64,000 nucleotides of DNA from Erpobdella octoculata (GCA_963978895.1 OZ022246.1:8014642-8078641), one strand, 5' to 3'; positions 24,657-41,039 are shown, numbered from the stretch's first letter. Notes: generated from the letters alone by a model not told the origin. Made by a program: numbers and translations.

Positions 24657-25429
24657 GCTATTTATATCAATTTTTTTAAGTATGTCAAAAATATTTAGTC
24701 TTTAGATATCGTGTCATTTTCGATGGATTATTATTAATACTATCCATAATACTCGTATCATAATTCTATATTAGTTTTCATTTAACAGCTTTCTCGCGTG
24801 GCTGCTAGGAAAATGTCGAGCCAATCCAGGAAAAGATGCAGGTCACGTGGTCCATTGCATCAATATTCTTTTGATCCTCACAACAAACAATTGGCTCAAG
24901 CTTTTCAACTTTGCATGGTCGATGTCGGAGCGATCCGTCATCCGTATATGCATCCGTATATGCATCCGTACATGCACGTCTACTGAGTATGTCTTTTACA
25001 TATGTCATGAGCGCATGTCCAAGCTGGAGAATGAAAAGAGCGGATATCGAAGCTACGAGATCATTTCGTCTTGTGTTTATAAAAATGTGATGGAAAAATA
25101 GAACTTTATTAAGAAGATCGTCGCGAAAAGAAAAACTCCAAGCATTTAATGACATTGCGATGAGTCGTCCACTAAATGCAGCATTCTAGAAAGCCCGCGA
25201 GGAACGCAATTTATTGTGTTTTGATATTCCGTTTTTCGTTACATGAAGACTTACATGAAGACGTTTTGTCGGAGTTGTTTGCTGTTCCTGTGTGTCTGCA
25301 TTCATATATGTGACATCATTCATATGTGTGGCAGCATCTTAATGTGTGTTTGGATTTATGTATTGTAATGTAATGTAATGCAAATTTATTAAGCGTCTCC
25401 TTAAAGCGAAAGCCTTTTTAGAAGAGCTT
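24657..25429. other. Intergenic DNA
   Basis: No gene is recognised. A short CATCCGTATATG triple repeat lies at 24939-24975. Confidence 0.45.
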
Positions 25430-25650
25430 TATTTGTGTGTATGTGTCTGGATCCATATGTGTTTCTGGATCCATATGTGTATCTGGATCCATATGTGTGT
25501 CTAGATCCATATGTGTGTCTAGATCCATATGTGTATCTGGATCCATATGTGTGTCTAGATCCATATGTGTGTCTAGATCCATATGTGTGTCTTGATCCAT
25601 ATGTGTGTATGGATCCATATGTGTGTCTGAATCCATATGTGTCTGCATCC
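25430..25650. repeat. 18-bp minisatellite
   Basis: About 12 copies of a unit like CTGGATCCATATGTGTGT with a few variable positions. 18 bp keeps every frame open, which explains the Asp-Pro-Tyr-Val and Tyr-Gly-Ser frames. Confidence 0.95.
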
Positions 25651-26330
<680 letters not shown>

Positions 26331-26367
26331 TTTTTCGCTTTCTTTTTTTATTTCTTTCTTTCTCTCT

Positions 26368-27931
<1,564 letters not shown>

Positions 27932-28220
27932 TTTTTACAAACTTTTATTTGGGTTACAATCTGTTTGTGTGTGTGTGGCTTTCTCTGTACACAAGTCTTG
28001 CAAATGAAATTTAACCAGCTTTTTGACTAGCTAGGAAGCTGAAACTTTCAGCATAGCTTTATATTGGATGACAATACATAATTCAATTAAAATAAACAAA
28101 AAAACGTAATTTGAACATCTTTCGTATACATACACACATACACACATGCACACAGACACACATCGAGTGTATTTGAAATCAAAGTTTGTGTTAAAAACTC
28201 GTTTTTTCCTTTACTTGTTA
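27932..28220 (+). mobile_element. HINE-like element, ACAAACTTT subfamily
   Basis: Starts TTTTTACAAACTTTTATTT, has a TGTGTGTGTGTGG tract, then CTTTATATTGGATGACAATA, and ends with AAAGTTTGTGTT, AAAAACTCGTTTTTT and CCTTTACTTGTTA. It is a continuous copy that serves as reference for the interrupted one at 18060-19069. Confidence 0.75.
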
Positions 28221-29261
28221 TGTTAAAAATATTTTTGTTGCAATTTTCTAAATATCTTGGAAATCAGTAAAACATTTATTCAGAATGTGATTTTGACCGA
28301 GATTTTGCCGAATTAAAACCATAAACGCGTTCCAAATAAGAATAGGGATCTTTTAATGAACATTTTCATCAATACAACAATCAAATAAATTAATGAATAT
28401 GTTTGAAAAAAATGTTTTGTTAATTTATACAGCAAATTATATTGTAAAAAGAAATACATAAAAAATAATATTTTATCACAAAATAGAAGTAAATTTAATC
28501 TTTCACAGCGTCAAACTAACACGAATGAAATCTGGTAATTCTCAAAAGGATTTAAAGGAAAAGAAATGAGAAAAATCTGTGCTTGCATGATTTTTTTTCT
28601 TGCAGCTTTGCTAATTTCTTAATACCGGTACACATTTAATTATCGCAATTAATTGATCAAATCAATTAAATAATACGTTGAATTACAGGTAATTCCATTA
28701 AAAATATTAAATTTGACTTGGTTATAATTCAAATAGTCAAGTGTACAAGTCAATTAGGAATTTATTCCACATCGCTTGCGTTATACGGAGAAGTTTCAAC
28801 GTTCATCACTTTAGCATAAATGATAAATTTTGTGCTGAAAATTGAGATGACTCTGAACAACTGTGTGCACTTGATCCAATTAGCTTTAAATCCCTGACAA
28901 TGAATATGGTGAATATTTACACGTAGATCGACATTAGAAGGCTTATAAAGTTATCCCCTAAATGTCAACGAGATAAATTTTTTCCGTGCAAGAAACATTG
29001 CGGCTTAGAAATGTATATATACTCTATTTTGTGCAAGTTTACGTATACTCTATTTTGCACAAGTTTACATATACTCTATTTTGTACAAGTTTACACAAGC
29101 TTAACATCTTTTATCTACAGCGATATCGCGCAAGATGGGCAACGATAACTTTTTGAGTTTTTTTTTTCAAAAATATTTATGAAATACAAAATTGAACTGG
29201 CAAAAAAAGAAGAAAATCATTGTAATTAAAATAGATATGTGCTATATTTGCATGTTTAATT
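28221..29261. other. AT-rich intergenic DNA with a 28-bp tandem triplet
   Basis: 29016-29095 holds three copies of a 28-bp unit containing TACTCTATTTTG and CAAGTTTAC. Otherwise nothing recognised. Confidence 0.6.
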
Positions 29262-29525
29262 GTTGTTACAAACTTTTATTCAGCTTACAATCTCTGTTTG
29301 TTTGTGTGTGTGTGTGGCTTTCTCTGTACACAAATCTTGCAAGTAAAATTTAACTAGCCTTTTGACTAGCCAAGAAGCTTGAATTTCAGCATAGCTTTAT
29401 ATTGGATGACAATACATTATTCAATCAAAAAAAACTTAATTTGAACATTTTTCGTATTTCTAAATCAAGTGTATTTGAAATTAAAGTTTGTGTTAAAAAA
29501 AACTCGTCTTTTCCTTATTTATTTT
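29262..29525 (+). mobile_element. HINE-like element, ACAAACTTT subfamily
   Basis: Second + strand copy, starting TTGTTACAAACTTTTATTC and ending AAAGTTTGTGTT, AAAAAAAACTCGTCTTTTCC. The last terminal bases are decayed. Confidence 0.65.
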
Positions 29526-30165
29526 TATTTTACGTTACTGCAAGTGTGTTGATATACAACAGTGTTGTTTCTTGTTTCTGATTCTTTCGGGAAAATGTTT
29601 TGTGTCAACGAACCAACATGTAAAAAAATGTCTAAATTATTATTCTAATTCATAACTTTGTATTATTAAAGTTACTATTTTTTGACATAAAAATAAGAAA
29701 TTAATCAGTCGGTGATGATTTGTGGAAAGTTTGAAACAGGAAATCCAATGACTATGGTCCAAGAAGAAAATGAATGCAGCATGGAAAAGTGAGCATTTAT
29801 ATTTGTCCACTCGAGACGTCAACTGAGAATAAGACAAAAATTCTTTTAAAAATTTGAAAAAAGTAGGAAGAAGAGCGCATGCCTCTTGCTTTTATGTATT
29901 TAAAAGTATATTATTTTATTGAGTAATTTCCAAGAATTTCGTTTTGCCTTTCTTCGGCTTCGAATTTGCGTCATAAAAATCACCTAACTAAAACATGGGG
30001 TTTGAAAAGCTGTCGAGATTTGGAAAACCACCAAAAAATGCTTTTTTGTGTGTGAATTTGCACGGTGCATATTAGAGATATTGTGCTGAAAAATTGTAAT
30101 TTCGGGCCAGATATGATTAATACGCAAGCTTGTCTAGGTATGCACACTAATGTACGAATGTAAAT
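29526..30165. other. Intergenic DNA before the retrotransposon
   Basis: No feature recognised. The true 5' end of the retrotransposon may lie within the last part. Confidence 0.4.
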
Positions 30166-30508
30166 AGCGCCGTGGTGTCATGGCGTTTCGGCTCGTGAGC
30201 GAAGTTAAATTTGAATTGTTTTATTGTTTCACGTGGAAACTGTGAGTTTTTTTTTCTTTTCTTCTGTATTCCCTTTTTCTAAACCTTTCTTTCTCTAATA
30301 ATGTACTCTAGGGATTTCTTATTAAGCCTCTCTCAATCTTCTACTCTGCCCACTCGCACTGTTCGCCGTAAGATTTATTATCTTGATATTCTTAACCTAA
30401 ATTATATTAGGAAATTTAAACGTATTGCTAAGTGCAACTCTTCTTTCTCTGATCTCTCTATATCAAATCCTCTTCTTAAAATAAACAATCTTAAAACTAA
30501 TAATAGTC

Positions 30509-30552
<44 letters not shown>

Positions 30553-33438
30553 CCTAGTTCTAGCCTTAATATAGCCACCCTTAATATTCGTTCTCTAAAT
30601 AATAAATCACTCTTTATCTCTGAGCTAGCCCTGTCTAACTATCTTGATCTCTTTCTCCTGACTGAGACCTGGCATGAATCTGCTTCTTCTCCTTCTCTCC
30701 TTGCTTCTGTTCCTACTGGCTTCTCTTTTGTTGAGCAGGCTAGGCCTCCTACTAATCCTTTTTCTGCTCAACATTCTTCCTATGGTGGCATATGCCTTCT
30801 CTTCAAGTCTTCCTATTCTGTCTCTCTCAATTCTTCTACTAAATTCTCATCTTTTGAATGCCTCTTTACTTCTGTTAAAATTAATTCTTTTAAGTTCAAT
30901 TTAATAGGTATCTATAGGCCTCCTAAATGCTCTAAACCACAATTTCTGGAGGATTTCTACAACCTTTCTGAATCTCTCTTCTCTCTATCTACTCCTTCTT
31001 TTATCATTGGGGATTTTAATATTCCAATTAATAAAACTAAGGACTCTTTTGTTTCTCAATTTCTTGAAATCTTATCTACTTTTAACTTCTTTCAGCATTG
31101 TGACTTTCCGACTCATAATCGGGGTAACACATTAGATCTTATTATTTCTCCTCTTTTCTCTAATATAAGCAATCTTTCACCTGTTAATCTTCACTTTACT
31201 GATCACTACTTTATTTCTTTCACTTTACCTCTATCTCAACCTTTAATTAATCTTACTTCAGTCACTAAAAGGTGTTGGTCTAGATTTGATAATATTCAAT
31301 TTTCAAATTTATTTCTCACCTCTGGGTTTTCTTCTTCTTCTTTCACTGATGTTGATTCCTTTATGGACAATCTCAATCTGACGATTTCATCCATACTGGA
31401 TACTTTGGTTCCTTTTGAGACGTTTAAGTTTCGACTCTTTTCTAAAAAAGCTCCTTGGTTTGATCGTGATTGTGTTCTCTTGAAGCAATCTGCACGTAAA
31501 GCCGAGCGAGCTTATCGTTCTAAATTGTCTAAAGGTTCTTGGTATGAGTGGCAATACCATCTCAAACAATACCATAACCTCATCTTTACTAAGCATTCTT
31601 CCTTTTTGAGAAAATCTATTGTTCTTGCTTCTAGCTCGAGGAATAGGTGGTCTTCTCTTTCTAAACTCCTTAATAAAAAATCTCCTCCTCCTTCTTTTTC
31701 TCCTGATGACTATCATAATTTTCTTACCACGAAAATTGAAAGCATCAGATCTTCTAACAATAGTAAAACCCCTATTTTTTCTAAATTCTCTACTGAAACT
31801 TTTACTTTTTTCTCTCCTATTACACTTGACTATCTTACTAAACTTATTAACTCTATGTCTTCTTCTACTTGCTCTTTGGATCTCATTCCTACTACTATCT
31901 TTAAAGAGCTTTCTTCTGTTCTTTATCCAATTTTACTTGATTTAATTAATCTCTCTTTATCTACATCTGTGTTTCCCTCTGTTCTTAAGTCCTCTTTTAT
32001 TATCCCTACTATTAAAAATGCCTCTCTTGATCCTTCTTCTCTATCTAGCTATAGGCCTGTCTCTAACCTATCCTTTATCTCTAAAATTATGGAAAGAGTT
32101 GTGTATGAGCAAATAAGTGCTTATCTAACTGCTTTCTCACTTCTTCCCTCTTCTCAATCTGGCTTCAGACCTGGCCACTCCACTGAAACTGCTCTACTTA
32201 AGCTTCATAATGACCTTATTGTTTCTTCTGACTCTGGCCTCTCTACTCTTCTTCTTTGTCTTGATTATTCATCTGCATTTGATACAGTTGATCACTCACT
32301 GTTGTTGGATGTACTTGATAAATCTTTTAATATAACTAGTGATGCTCTCCGGTGGATTAAATCTTATCTATCTGGTAGATATTCCTATGTTTCTATTGAA
32401 TCTTCTAAATCTACTCCTGTAACTTTGACCTACGGTGTCCCTCAAGGGTCTATTCTTGGTCCTTTACTGTTTATTCTCTATACTTCTGAACTTCCTCATA
32501 TTATATCTTCTCACTCTCTCAATAGCCAAATGTATGCCGATGACTCCTATGTCTATTCTACTTTCTCTAACTCTTCTCTTGAGTCTGTTCTTAACAAAAT
32601 AGCTGCCTGCCTTCAATCTATTATATCCTGGAGTTCTTCTATGTGTCTTAAACTTAATCCTGACAAGTTTGAACTAATCTATTTCAACAAGTCCTCTAAA
32701 TCCCTAAATCCTCTTCCTTTGGTTTTGCCACCACCATCTTCTCTTTCCATTTCTCCTTCTCCCTTGATTCGTAGCTTAGGTTTTCTCTTTGACTCTAACT
32801 TGTCGCTAACCCCCCAAATTACTTCTGTTACTAAATCCTGCTACTTTCATCTTCGCCGTATTAAGCAGCTTCGTCCACTTCTGGATGATCCTTCGCTGCA
32901 ACTTCTAGTCTCTTCTCTTGTCCTGTCTCGAATTGACTACTGCAATTCTCTGTACTATGGTCTTCCTGACACTACCCTCTATCCTCTCTCTAAAGCCTTC
33001 AACTCGGCTGCTCGCTTAGTTTCTCGCACCTCCTACTCCTCTCACATCTCTCCATCTCTTGTTCTTCTCCATTGGCTTCCTCTCAGATATAGGGTGATTT
33101 TTAAAATATGTTTAATAATGTATAAAATAAAAAATTGCCTTTCTCCTCTCTACTTAACTAATTTAATACATATCCCTCCTAAGTCTGGTCTTCGTTCTTC
33201 TTCTCGTAATCACTCTCGCATCTTCACTATTAAGCATTCTTTTGCTAAACGCTCTTTCTCCTACTCTGGCCCCTATCTCTGGAACTCTCTTCCTTCTTCT
33301 CTTACTAACTCTACTTCTCTCACAGTTTTCCGTCGTGGACTTAAAACATATCTGTTTACCAAGTTCACGACCGAGCGCTATTGAACACTGCGGAAATAGC
33401 GCTATAGAAATAATTGATTGATTGATTGATTGATTGAT
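30166..33438 (+). mobile_element. Non-LTR retrotransposon, CR1/L2-like group
   Basis: A single long ORF is followed by a 30-bp 3' UTR with the near-palindromic AGCGCTAT...ATAGCGCTAT and an (ATTG)n tail at 33413-33438. Tails made of a short tandem unit instead of poly(A) are usual for the CR1/L2 group. The 5' limit is estimated. No target-site duplication was identified. Confidence 0.75.
30301..33384 (+). CDS. Retrotransposon polyprotein: APE endonuclease plus reverse transcriptase
   Basis: 1027 codons without a stop. After a poly-Asn run of about 14 residues, the endonuclease begins near residue 91 with IATLNIRSLN. It shows LTETW near 119, GDFN near 236 and TDHYFISF near 300, the expected Asn, Glu, Asp/Asn and Asp-His residues of apurinic-type nucleases. 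The RT follows with GFRPGHSTETALL, LCLDYSSAFDTVDH near 653, GVPQGSILGPLLF near 712 and MYADDSYVY near 743 (catalytic YADD). The C-terminal part has LHWLPLRYRVIFKI and GPYLWNSLPSSL, typical of the CR1/L2 group. The protein nicks target DNA and copies its RNA there. No ORF1 is seen upstream, so the copy is 5'-truncated or of a type lacking ORF1. All motifs are intact, so it is young. Confidence 0.9.
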
Positions 33439-33539
33439 GTTTCCCAAGAAGATGAATGACCTTGAATCATAAAAAATTGTACCGCTCATAAGGAAAATGC
33501 AAAATTATTATTCAAAATTATTATTCAAAATTAATATCC

Positions 33540-33790
33540 AAACATATAAAGCAAACATATTGTGCAAACATATTATGCAGAAATAGCAAACATATTATGC
33601 AGACATAGCAAACATAATATACAACATAGCAAACATATTATGCAGATATAGAAACATATTATGCAGACATAGCAAACATATTATGCAAACATATAATGCA
33701 AATATATTATTTAAACATATAATGCAAACACATTATGCAAACACATTGTGCAAACACATTATGCAAACATAATATGCAAACATATCATGG
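33540..33790. repeat. 13-bp-type minisatellite
   Basis: Degenerate tandem copies of AAACATATTATGC, some with a GCAGACATAGC variant. No coding. Confidence 0.9.
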
Positions 33791-33827
33791 TATCAAAAGA
33801 ATTATGCATGTTTCTAATGGTTAATAC

Positions 33828-34895
33828 TAGAGATGTTCCGATAGTATCGGTATCGGTATCGGCAGTATCGGCCTTTTTCCAGGTATCGGTATCGGCAGTA
33901 TCGGCCTTTTTCCAGGTATCGGTATCGGCTTGGTAAAATTTTGAGGGTCATTGGCCGATACCAATACTTTTGACTATTTACCTATTTCTATTAAAAGTTG
34001 CACTTGGAACAACGCTTATAGCACTGAAGGACTCTATGACTGAAAGGTTTCATTACTATAACAATGATTTCAACATAATATTGGCAACATATCTTGATCC
34101 AAGGTATAAGATGAGCCTTTTTCCTGAAATAAGTTCCAATGAGAATGAGACTAAAGTTACTGAACCTTCAACCTCAGGCTAAAAACTAAAGAAACGAAGC
34201 ATCACAGAGGAGTTGGCTCGCGCTCATCAAAGAAAAATATCAGAGGAAGCAAAGGCTGCAACAGTGCTGTCAGCTGGCAATAGCACTGAGAGTGAGGATG
34301 ATATTGGAAGAGCTACAGCTGAAGATGACTGAGACGTCCTAGAGACGATGGATTTTGACCAATGCATGGAGGAGTTATTAGCAAAATCCTCTAAAGAATA
34401 CAAATCAAAGGACTCGGAGAAATCCAAACTAAAACGGCAAACGTCCAAAACCAATTTTCAAATTGATCAGTTAAAACATGAGATGAAAATCTACAAATCC
34501 CTATCTTACTTGCCAAGAGATGAGGATAATTTCATGTGGTGGAACGAAAATAAAACTATGCTGCCAATGCTGTTATCTTTTGCAAGAAAATATTTATCAC
34601 CTCCGTCTTAAATTGAAAGCGAAAGGGTATTCAGTATTGGAGGAAATGTCAACATCCCCAAGAAAAACAGGCTTTCTCCAGATACGAGTGAAAGCCTGAT
34701 GTTCCTGCACCGTAATTTAAGATTATTTAACTTTTAAATATTAACTGTAAAGTAACTATTATTTGAATTTTAATGAAATATTTAAATAAAATATTATCAT
34801 AATATTGTGCTTTTTTACATAAACAGTAACAAATAAATAATTAAATACTGAAAAGCATCGGTATCGGCCATATTTATTGTATCGGTACATCTCTA
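33828..34895 (+). mobile_element. hAT element (ZBED-like), perfect 8-bp duplication
   Basis: The ends TAGAGATGTTCCGATA and (complement) TAGAGATGTACCGATA are inverted repeats. GTTAATAC flanks both sides (33820-33827 and 34896-34903). Many TATCGG subterminal motifs cluster at the left (33839-33930) and some at the right (34858-34888). The 1068-bp element keeps only the C-terminal part of a transposase, so it is a deletion derivative. Confidence 0.95.
33990..34737 (+). pseudogene. hAT transposase C-terminal part, broken
   Basis: From about 33990 it reads LIALKDSMTERFHYYNND then ATYLDPRYKMSLFP, the run-up to the hAT insertion domain. A stop occurs at 34180. The frame resumes with SLSYLPRDEDNFMWWNENK and MLPMLLSFARKYLSPPS (about 34480-34610). 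A TAA at 34609 falls just before IESERVFSIGG, the conserved dimerisation motif, followed by RLSPDTSESLMFLHRNLR. The BED finger and the first catalytic residues are absent. In intact relatives this motif is continuous, so the stops are secondary damage. Confidence 0.85.
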
Positions 34896-34903
34896 GTTAA
34901 TAC

Positions 34904-36181
34904 CATCAGACGAATAATTCTGCTTATGTATTACAATGTAGTTGTATAGGATTAAATGTTGAACAAGTTAAATAATAGAAAACAGTGCTTTATTTGAAAT
35001 TACTCAAATTTAATTAGTTGCTTTGGAGATTTATCCAAGTAACGTTTGGAGATTTTTAAATTGCTTTATTCGAGACACATTTGTCTATACTATATAAATT
35101 AAAACACTTTAATTAAATTACATGTAAGCACGATAGAACTTCAGAATTTGTATCCTGGATCATTTTTTGGAAACTGAACTTGTGTACAAAATTTGGAAAA
35201 CGAGTACTAACCAGATTGCATTTAGTGATAGGTAACTAACAAACCAATACCAATTATATGTGCCAGTCATGGATTTGTTCAATTACTTTTGAAACAATCC
35301 AATTCGACTTTGTATAACCGTTTAATAAAAAAAAGATATCGTGAGTCAAATTCATGATATCATAAGTCAAAGTTAAATTGTTATGTTTATCAATGTATGT
35401 AGATTAGAATAGTATCATTTAAAGAATGGAACAAAAGTGTCTTTGAACAAATTGGTCTTTGAGCAAACAGTTTCTAGGCAAATTGATAATTGTAGTAAAT
35501 ATTCAAAATTGATTCGAAACGTTTTAAGTAAACCGATTTTGGAACGAACATCTTGTTCAGGGTAGAGCAAAATAACCAATTAAATTTTGGGTAAAACTTT
35601 CAAGATGAGGCAAAATGAACTTATAAATTATTTTGATTCTTTTTAAAGAAATAACAGCGCTGTTAATCAGCAATTTAAATTTTGAAAAAAATCTTTACAC
35701 ACGCGTCACATACGCATCGTATTAGCATCACATACGCGTCACATAGGCATCGTATTAGCATCACATACGCATCGTATTAGCATCACATACGCATCACATG
35801 GATTGCGAATTGCACCCAGTGTATAATCACCACAAGGCCACCACCACCACCACCATACCCGTCATGTCATTATTGTTCCCAAGCTGTGACAAGCCCAATC
35901 TTGCTTTCAATTGCTTTTTAATTTGTAATTTCATGCCCACGTGTATTCTCTTATTAAAATTTTTTTATTTATTTAAAATTAAATATAATAACTATAAATT
36001 CATTAAATTAAAATTAAATAAAATAACTGCAAATTAAAACAAGATGAAAAAAATATTTTATTAAAACTTTTTTTGATTCTTTCAACTATTCCCTCCTCCT
36101 TTCTCCAAGCTTAGGACTGGCTTACAAAAGCAAGGTGGACTTTTTTACACTATTTCACGACAATACTAGTGTATTACTGTA

Positions 36182-36185
<4 letters not shown>
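34904..36185. other. Intergenic DNA with a 22-bp minisatellite at 35700-35800
   Basis: CGTATTAGCATCACATACGCAT-type units (about 22 bp) occur four times near 35705-35800. A CCA repeat lies at 35835-35855. No gene. Confidence 0.6.

Positions 36186-36273
<88 letters not shown>
36186..36273. repeat. (TA)n array
   Basis: About 88 bp of pure TA that ends at the left terminus of the next element. Confidence 0.97.
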
Positions 36274-37369
<1,096 letters not shown>

Positions 37370-37439
37370 ATGTGTGTATGTGTTTTTCTATGTGTGTGTG
37401 TGACTGTGTTTTTTTATTTATAAATATATTTATTTATTT

Positions 37440-38130
37440 ATTTATATATATATATAATATAATATATACTATATTAAGAAGAAACTCAATATGTTAGCCA
37501 GTTGAGACAATTTAATGCCTCGAGCAGATTTCGACCGCCAACTTTTAGAAAATTTTCATTAATGCTTTTATTAATTAAGTCAGAATCTTTTCTTCTTTCC
37601 AATAATATTCTGACTGAAATATTAAGTAAAAAATAGAAAAATAATAAGCAACAAAGTCACTGGGAACACAACATTAGCTAATACATAAAATTTTACGTTT
37701 TGTAAGTTTTCTCTTTCAAAAACTAAAAACAAATTGTCTGCTGATGTTCGCAGAAAACGTGTTTAGATAGATTGTTTCAGTTATGAATTAATAACTATTT
37801 AATAGTTAATGATTCCATGTGGAGCGTTCAATTAATTTTTATCTCTCAACACAATACAGAAAAACAGTCATCATCATCATCATCATCACCACCACCATCT
37901 TCACCACATCTACGTACAACAACCAATGATGAATTGATTGAATAAATGACTGTCCTCTTCATCAAGAACACGCTAATATTTAGCTAATTTATTTCTTATG
38001 AAAAAAATAAAACGAAATAGAAAGTAGTTTCCTGATGATAACAACAGAATAACTGGATACATGCTGCTTTAAATCTTATAATAATAACAATATCCAATGA
38101 AAATATTTCCTCGACTTTGACGACGACCAC
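37440..38130. other. Intergenic DNA
   Basis: CAT/CAC trinucleotide runs near 37868-37905; nothing else recognised. Confidence 0.5.
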
Positions 38131-38147
38131 CACCATAAACACTCCTT

Positions 38148-38345
38148 TTGTACCCACGACCACCACCCCAAGCACTACACCCACGGCCACCACCCCAAGC
38201 ACTACACCCACGACCACCACCCCAAGCACTACACCCACGGCCACCACCCCAAGCACTACACCCACGGCCACCAACCCAAGAACTACACCCACGACCACCA
38301 CCCCAATCTCTACACCGACGGCCACTTCCACCACACCGACGACCA
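38148..38345. repeat. 27-bp minisatellite, Thr/Pro-coding in one frame
   Basis: About six copies of CCACCACCCCAAGCACTACACCCACGG-like 27-bp units (only the start CCACCACCCCAAGCACTACA is constant). The + frame from 38117 reads 107 codons of Thr-Pro repeat and then an unrelated tail. A mucin-type exon is conceivable, but no splice-framed partner is seen and a non-coding minisatellite is simpler. Confidence 0.85.
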
Positions 38346-39208
38346 TCATCATCATCACAACCACTCTCATGCGGCTAAATTATTTCTTCAATACTCAGCC
38401 ATGGTGGCTTCGAGCGGGAAACACCGCGAGACGCCAGTGATGGACGATGGATGCTTCATGCACAGGTTGAATCCGCTGGTCGAATTAAATATATGCACCA
38501 GTCCCTCTGAAATGCTTATATTTTTTAAATAAGTCTGTATCTAATTAGATGTCATATTGGCGTTTCAAGATGCATAGAATAAAACAGGATTTACTATTGT
38601 GACCATTAAACACTGACTGCATATTATTAATGATATCATGTATAATATGTTGAATGATAAAAATTATGTTATATATAATGTATACGGACATTTTTCTTAA
38701 AAATCTGGGTCAATGTATTTAATACCATTTCGAATTGAAATTTCTTAAAGTTTGAACAAAACAAACGCTTCAGTTATGCATTTTATTATGGAAATTTAAA
38801 ATTAAAAAAAAGTACCGCTGGAACTTTCAGTTTTCTTGTTTGAAGCAATTTTATGCTTTCGCACCAGCCCTCCTGCACTGTTGGACCACCTTTGAGATCC
38901 TTGCAATATTTTTTCTTCTTCCTTAGCAAGGATGAGACCGCCGTAAAAAGCCAATTAACGATGCTATCCAACAACAGTGTGGAATGAATGACTCTCAATT
39001 AGACCTGTACTTGTTTTAAATCAACAACAAGCAAGTGCTTTGTAAAGCAGCAGGTCAGAAATTCACATTCAAGAGTTCGTGATTAATTTAGTTTTGAAAG
39101 TGAAAAACAAATTCTGATTTTTCTTCACTTTGTTTTTTTCAAATTAGCATAAAATAATGTCCATAAACAATGTCCAAAAAAAAAATATATTTATTTTCTT
39201 TCTTTAAG

Positions 39209-39209
<1 letters not shown>
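38346..39209. other. Intergenic DNA
   Basis: No gene recognised. Confidence 0.5.

Positions 39210-39267
<58 letters not shown>
39210..39267. repeat. (TA)n array
   Basis: About 58 bp of TA. The following 39300-39460 contains ATCCGATCGTAATGAAATTT, a repeat-tail-like motif, and GAGCGGAGCGG repeats. Confidence 0.95.
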
Positions 39268-39274
<7 letters not shown>

Positions 39275-39523
39275 GTTTGTATGTATGTATGTATATAGGT
39301 ATGTTATTCATGCATTGCTACACCATTCATCCGATCGTAATGAAATTTTCACACAACCTTGAGAGTCAAGGGGAATCAAATATAGAGAAAAATATTTTGA
39401 AATCCGTCACAAAATGAGCGGAGCGGAGCGGGTGAGCGAGCGGGAACTATATATATATATATGTATGTGCGTATGTATGTGTATGTGCATGTATGTGTGT
39501 CTGTGTGTGTGTTTATGTATGTA

Positions 39524-40337
39524 CTAGCGGAGATACCCGGCGTTGCCCGGGTTTTTTAGAGGTTTTTCTAATGTTTGTCTCTTTCTCTCCCGTTTCCTTT
39601 CCCACCTGCTTTCCCACTCCTGTTCGCTTTCCCGTTTTCGGTCGTTTTCCCGCTGCCGGTCGCTTTCCCGCTCCCGGTCGCTTTCCCGCCCCCGGTCGCT
39701 TTCCCGCTCCCGGTCGTTTTCCAGTTCCCGGTCGCTGTCCCGTTCCCGCTCACGTTTGTTCTCCCATTCCCGCTCACGCTTGCTTTTCCGTTCCAGCTCG
39801 CTGTCCGTTCCGGGTCGCTTTCCCGTTTCTATAATAGACAAACTAACCCACAAACAATCATATATATATATAGTCTTAGCAAATCTATTTTACGTTTTAT
39901 AGGCTAACAGAAGTTATGAAAGAATGGAAAAGAGAAAATGAGCGTGAACGGGAACGGGAGAGCAACCGTGACCGGGAATGGGAGAGCAAGCATGACTGGG
40001 AACGGGAGAGCAAGCGTGAGCGGGAACGGGAAAGCGACCGGGAACGGGAAAGCGACCGGGAACGGGAAAGCGACCGGGAACGGGAAAGCGACCGGGAACG
40101 GGAAAGCGACCGGGAACGCGGAAAGCGACTGGAATCGGGAGAGCAAGCTTGGAAGGAAACGCGAGCAAGAGAGAAAATCGATAACAAAACTTCTGAGCGG
40201 GAAAGCGACCGGAAACTGTAAAACGACCGACAGCGGAAAAGCGACCTGGAACGCGACGAAAACGGGAAAGTGGAGAAAGAAACGGGAGTGAGAGAAAACC
40301 TCTAAAAACCCCGGGCAACGCCGGGTAACCCTGCTAG
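39524..40337. mobile_element. Palindromic Helitron derivative with two outward 3' ends
   Basis: The right end reads CCCGGGCAACGCCGGG, then TAACCCTGCTAG followed by T. The left end, on the other strand, reads CCCGGGCAACGCCGGG, then TATCTCCGCTAG followed by T. Both have the GC hairpin about 10 bases before CTAG that defines Helitron 3' ends. Arms of about 300 and 420 bp are largely complementary and consist of 18-bp GC-rich units (CGCTTTCCCGCTCCCGGT on the left, the reverse on the right). A unique spacer of about 80 bp lies at 39835-39915. The long Arg/Ser/Glu frames inside are minisatellite artefacts. Confidence 0.75.
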
Positions 40338-41037
<700 letters not shown>

Positions 41038-41039
41038 CC

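Noticed and set aside
24805..25155. 116-codon minus-strand frame as a gene
   Set aside because: No domain, overlapping frames of equal quality on the other strand, and a short tandem repeat inside.
31387..31716. 109-codon Arg-rich minus-strand frame
   Set aside because: Antisense shadow of the retrotransposon ORF.
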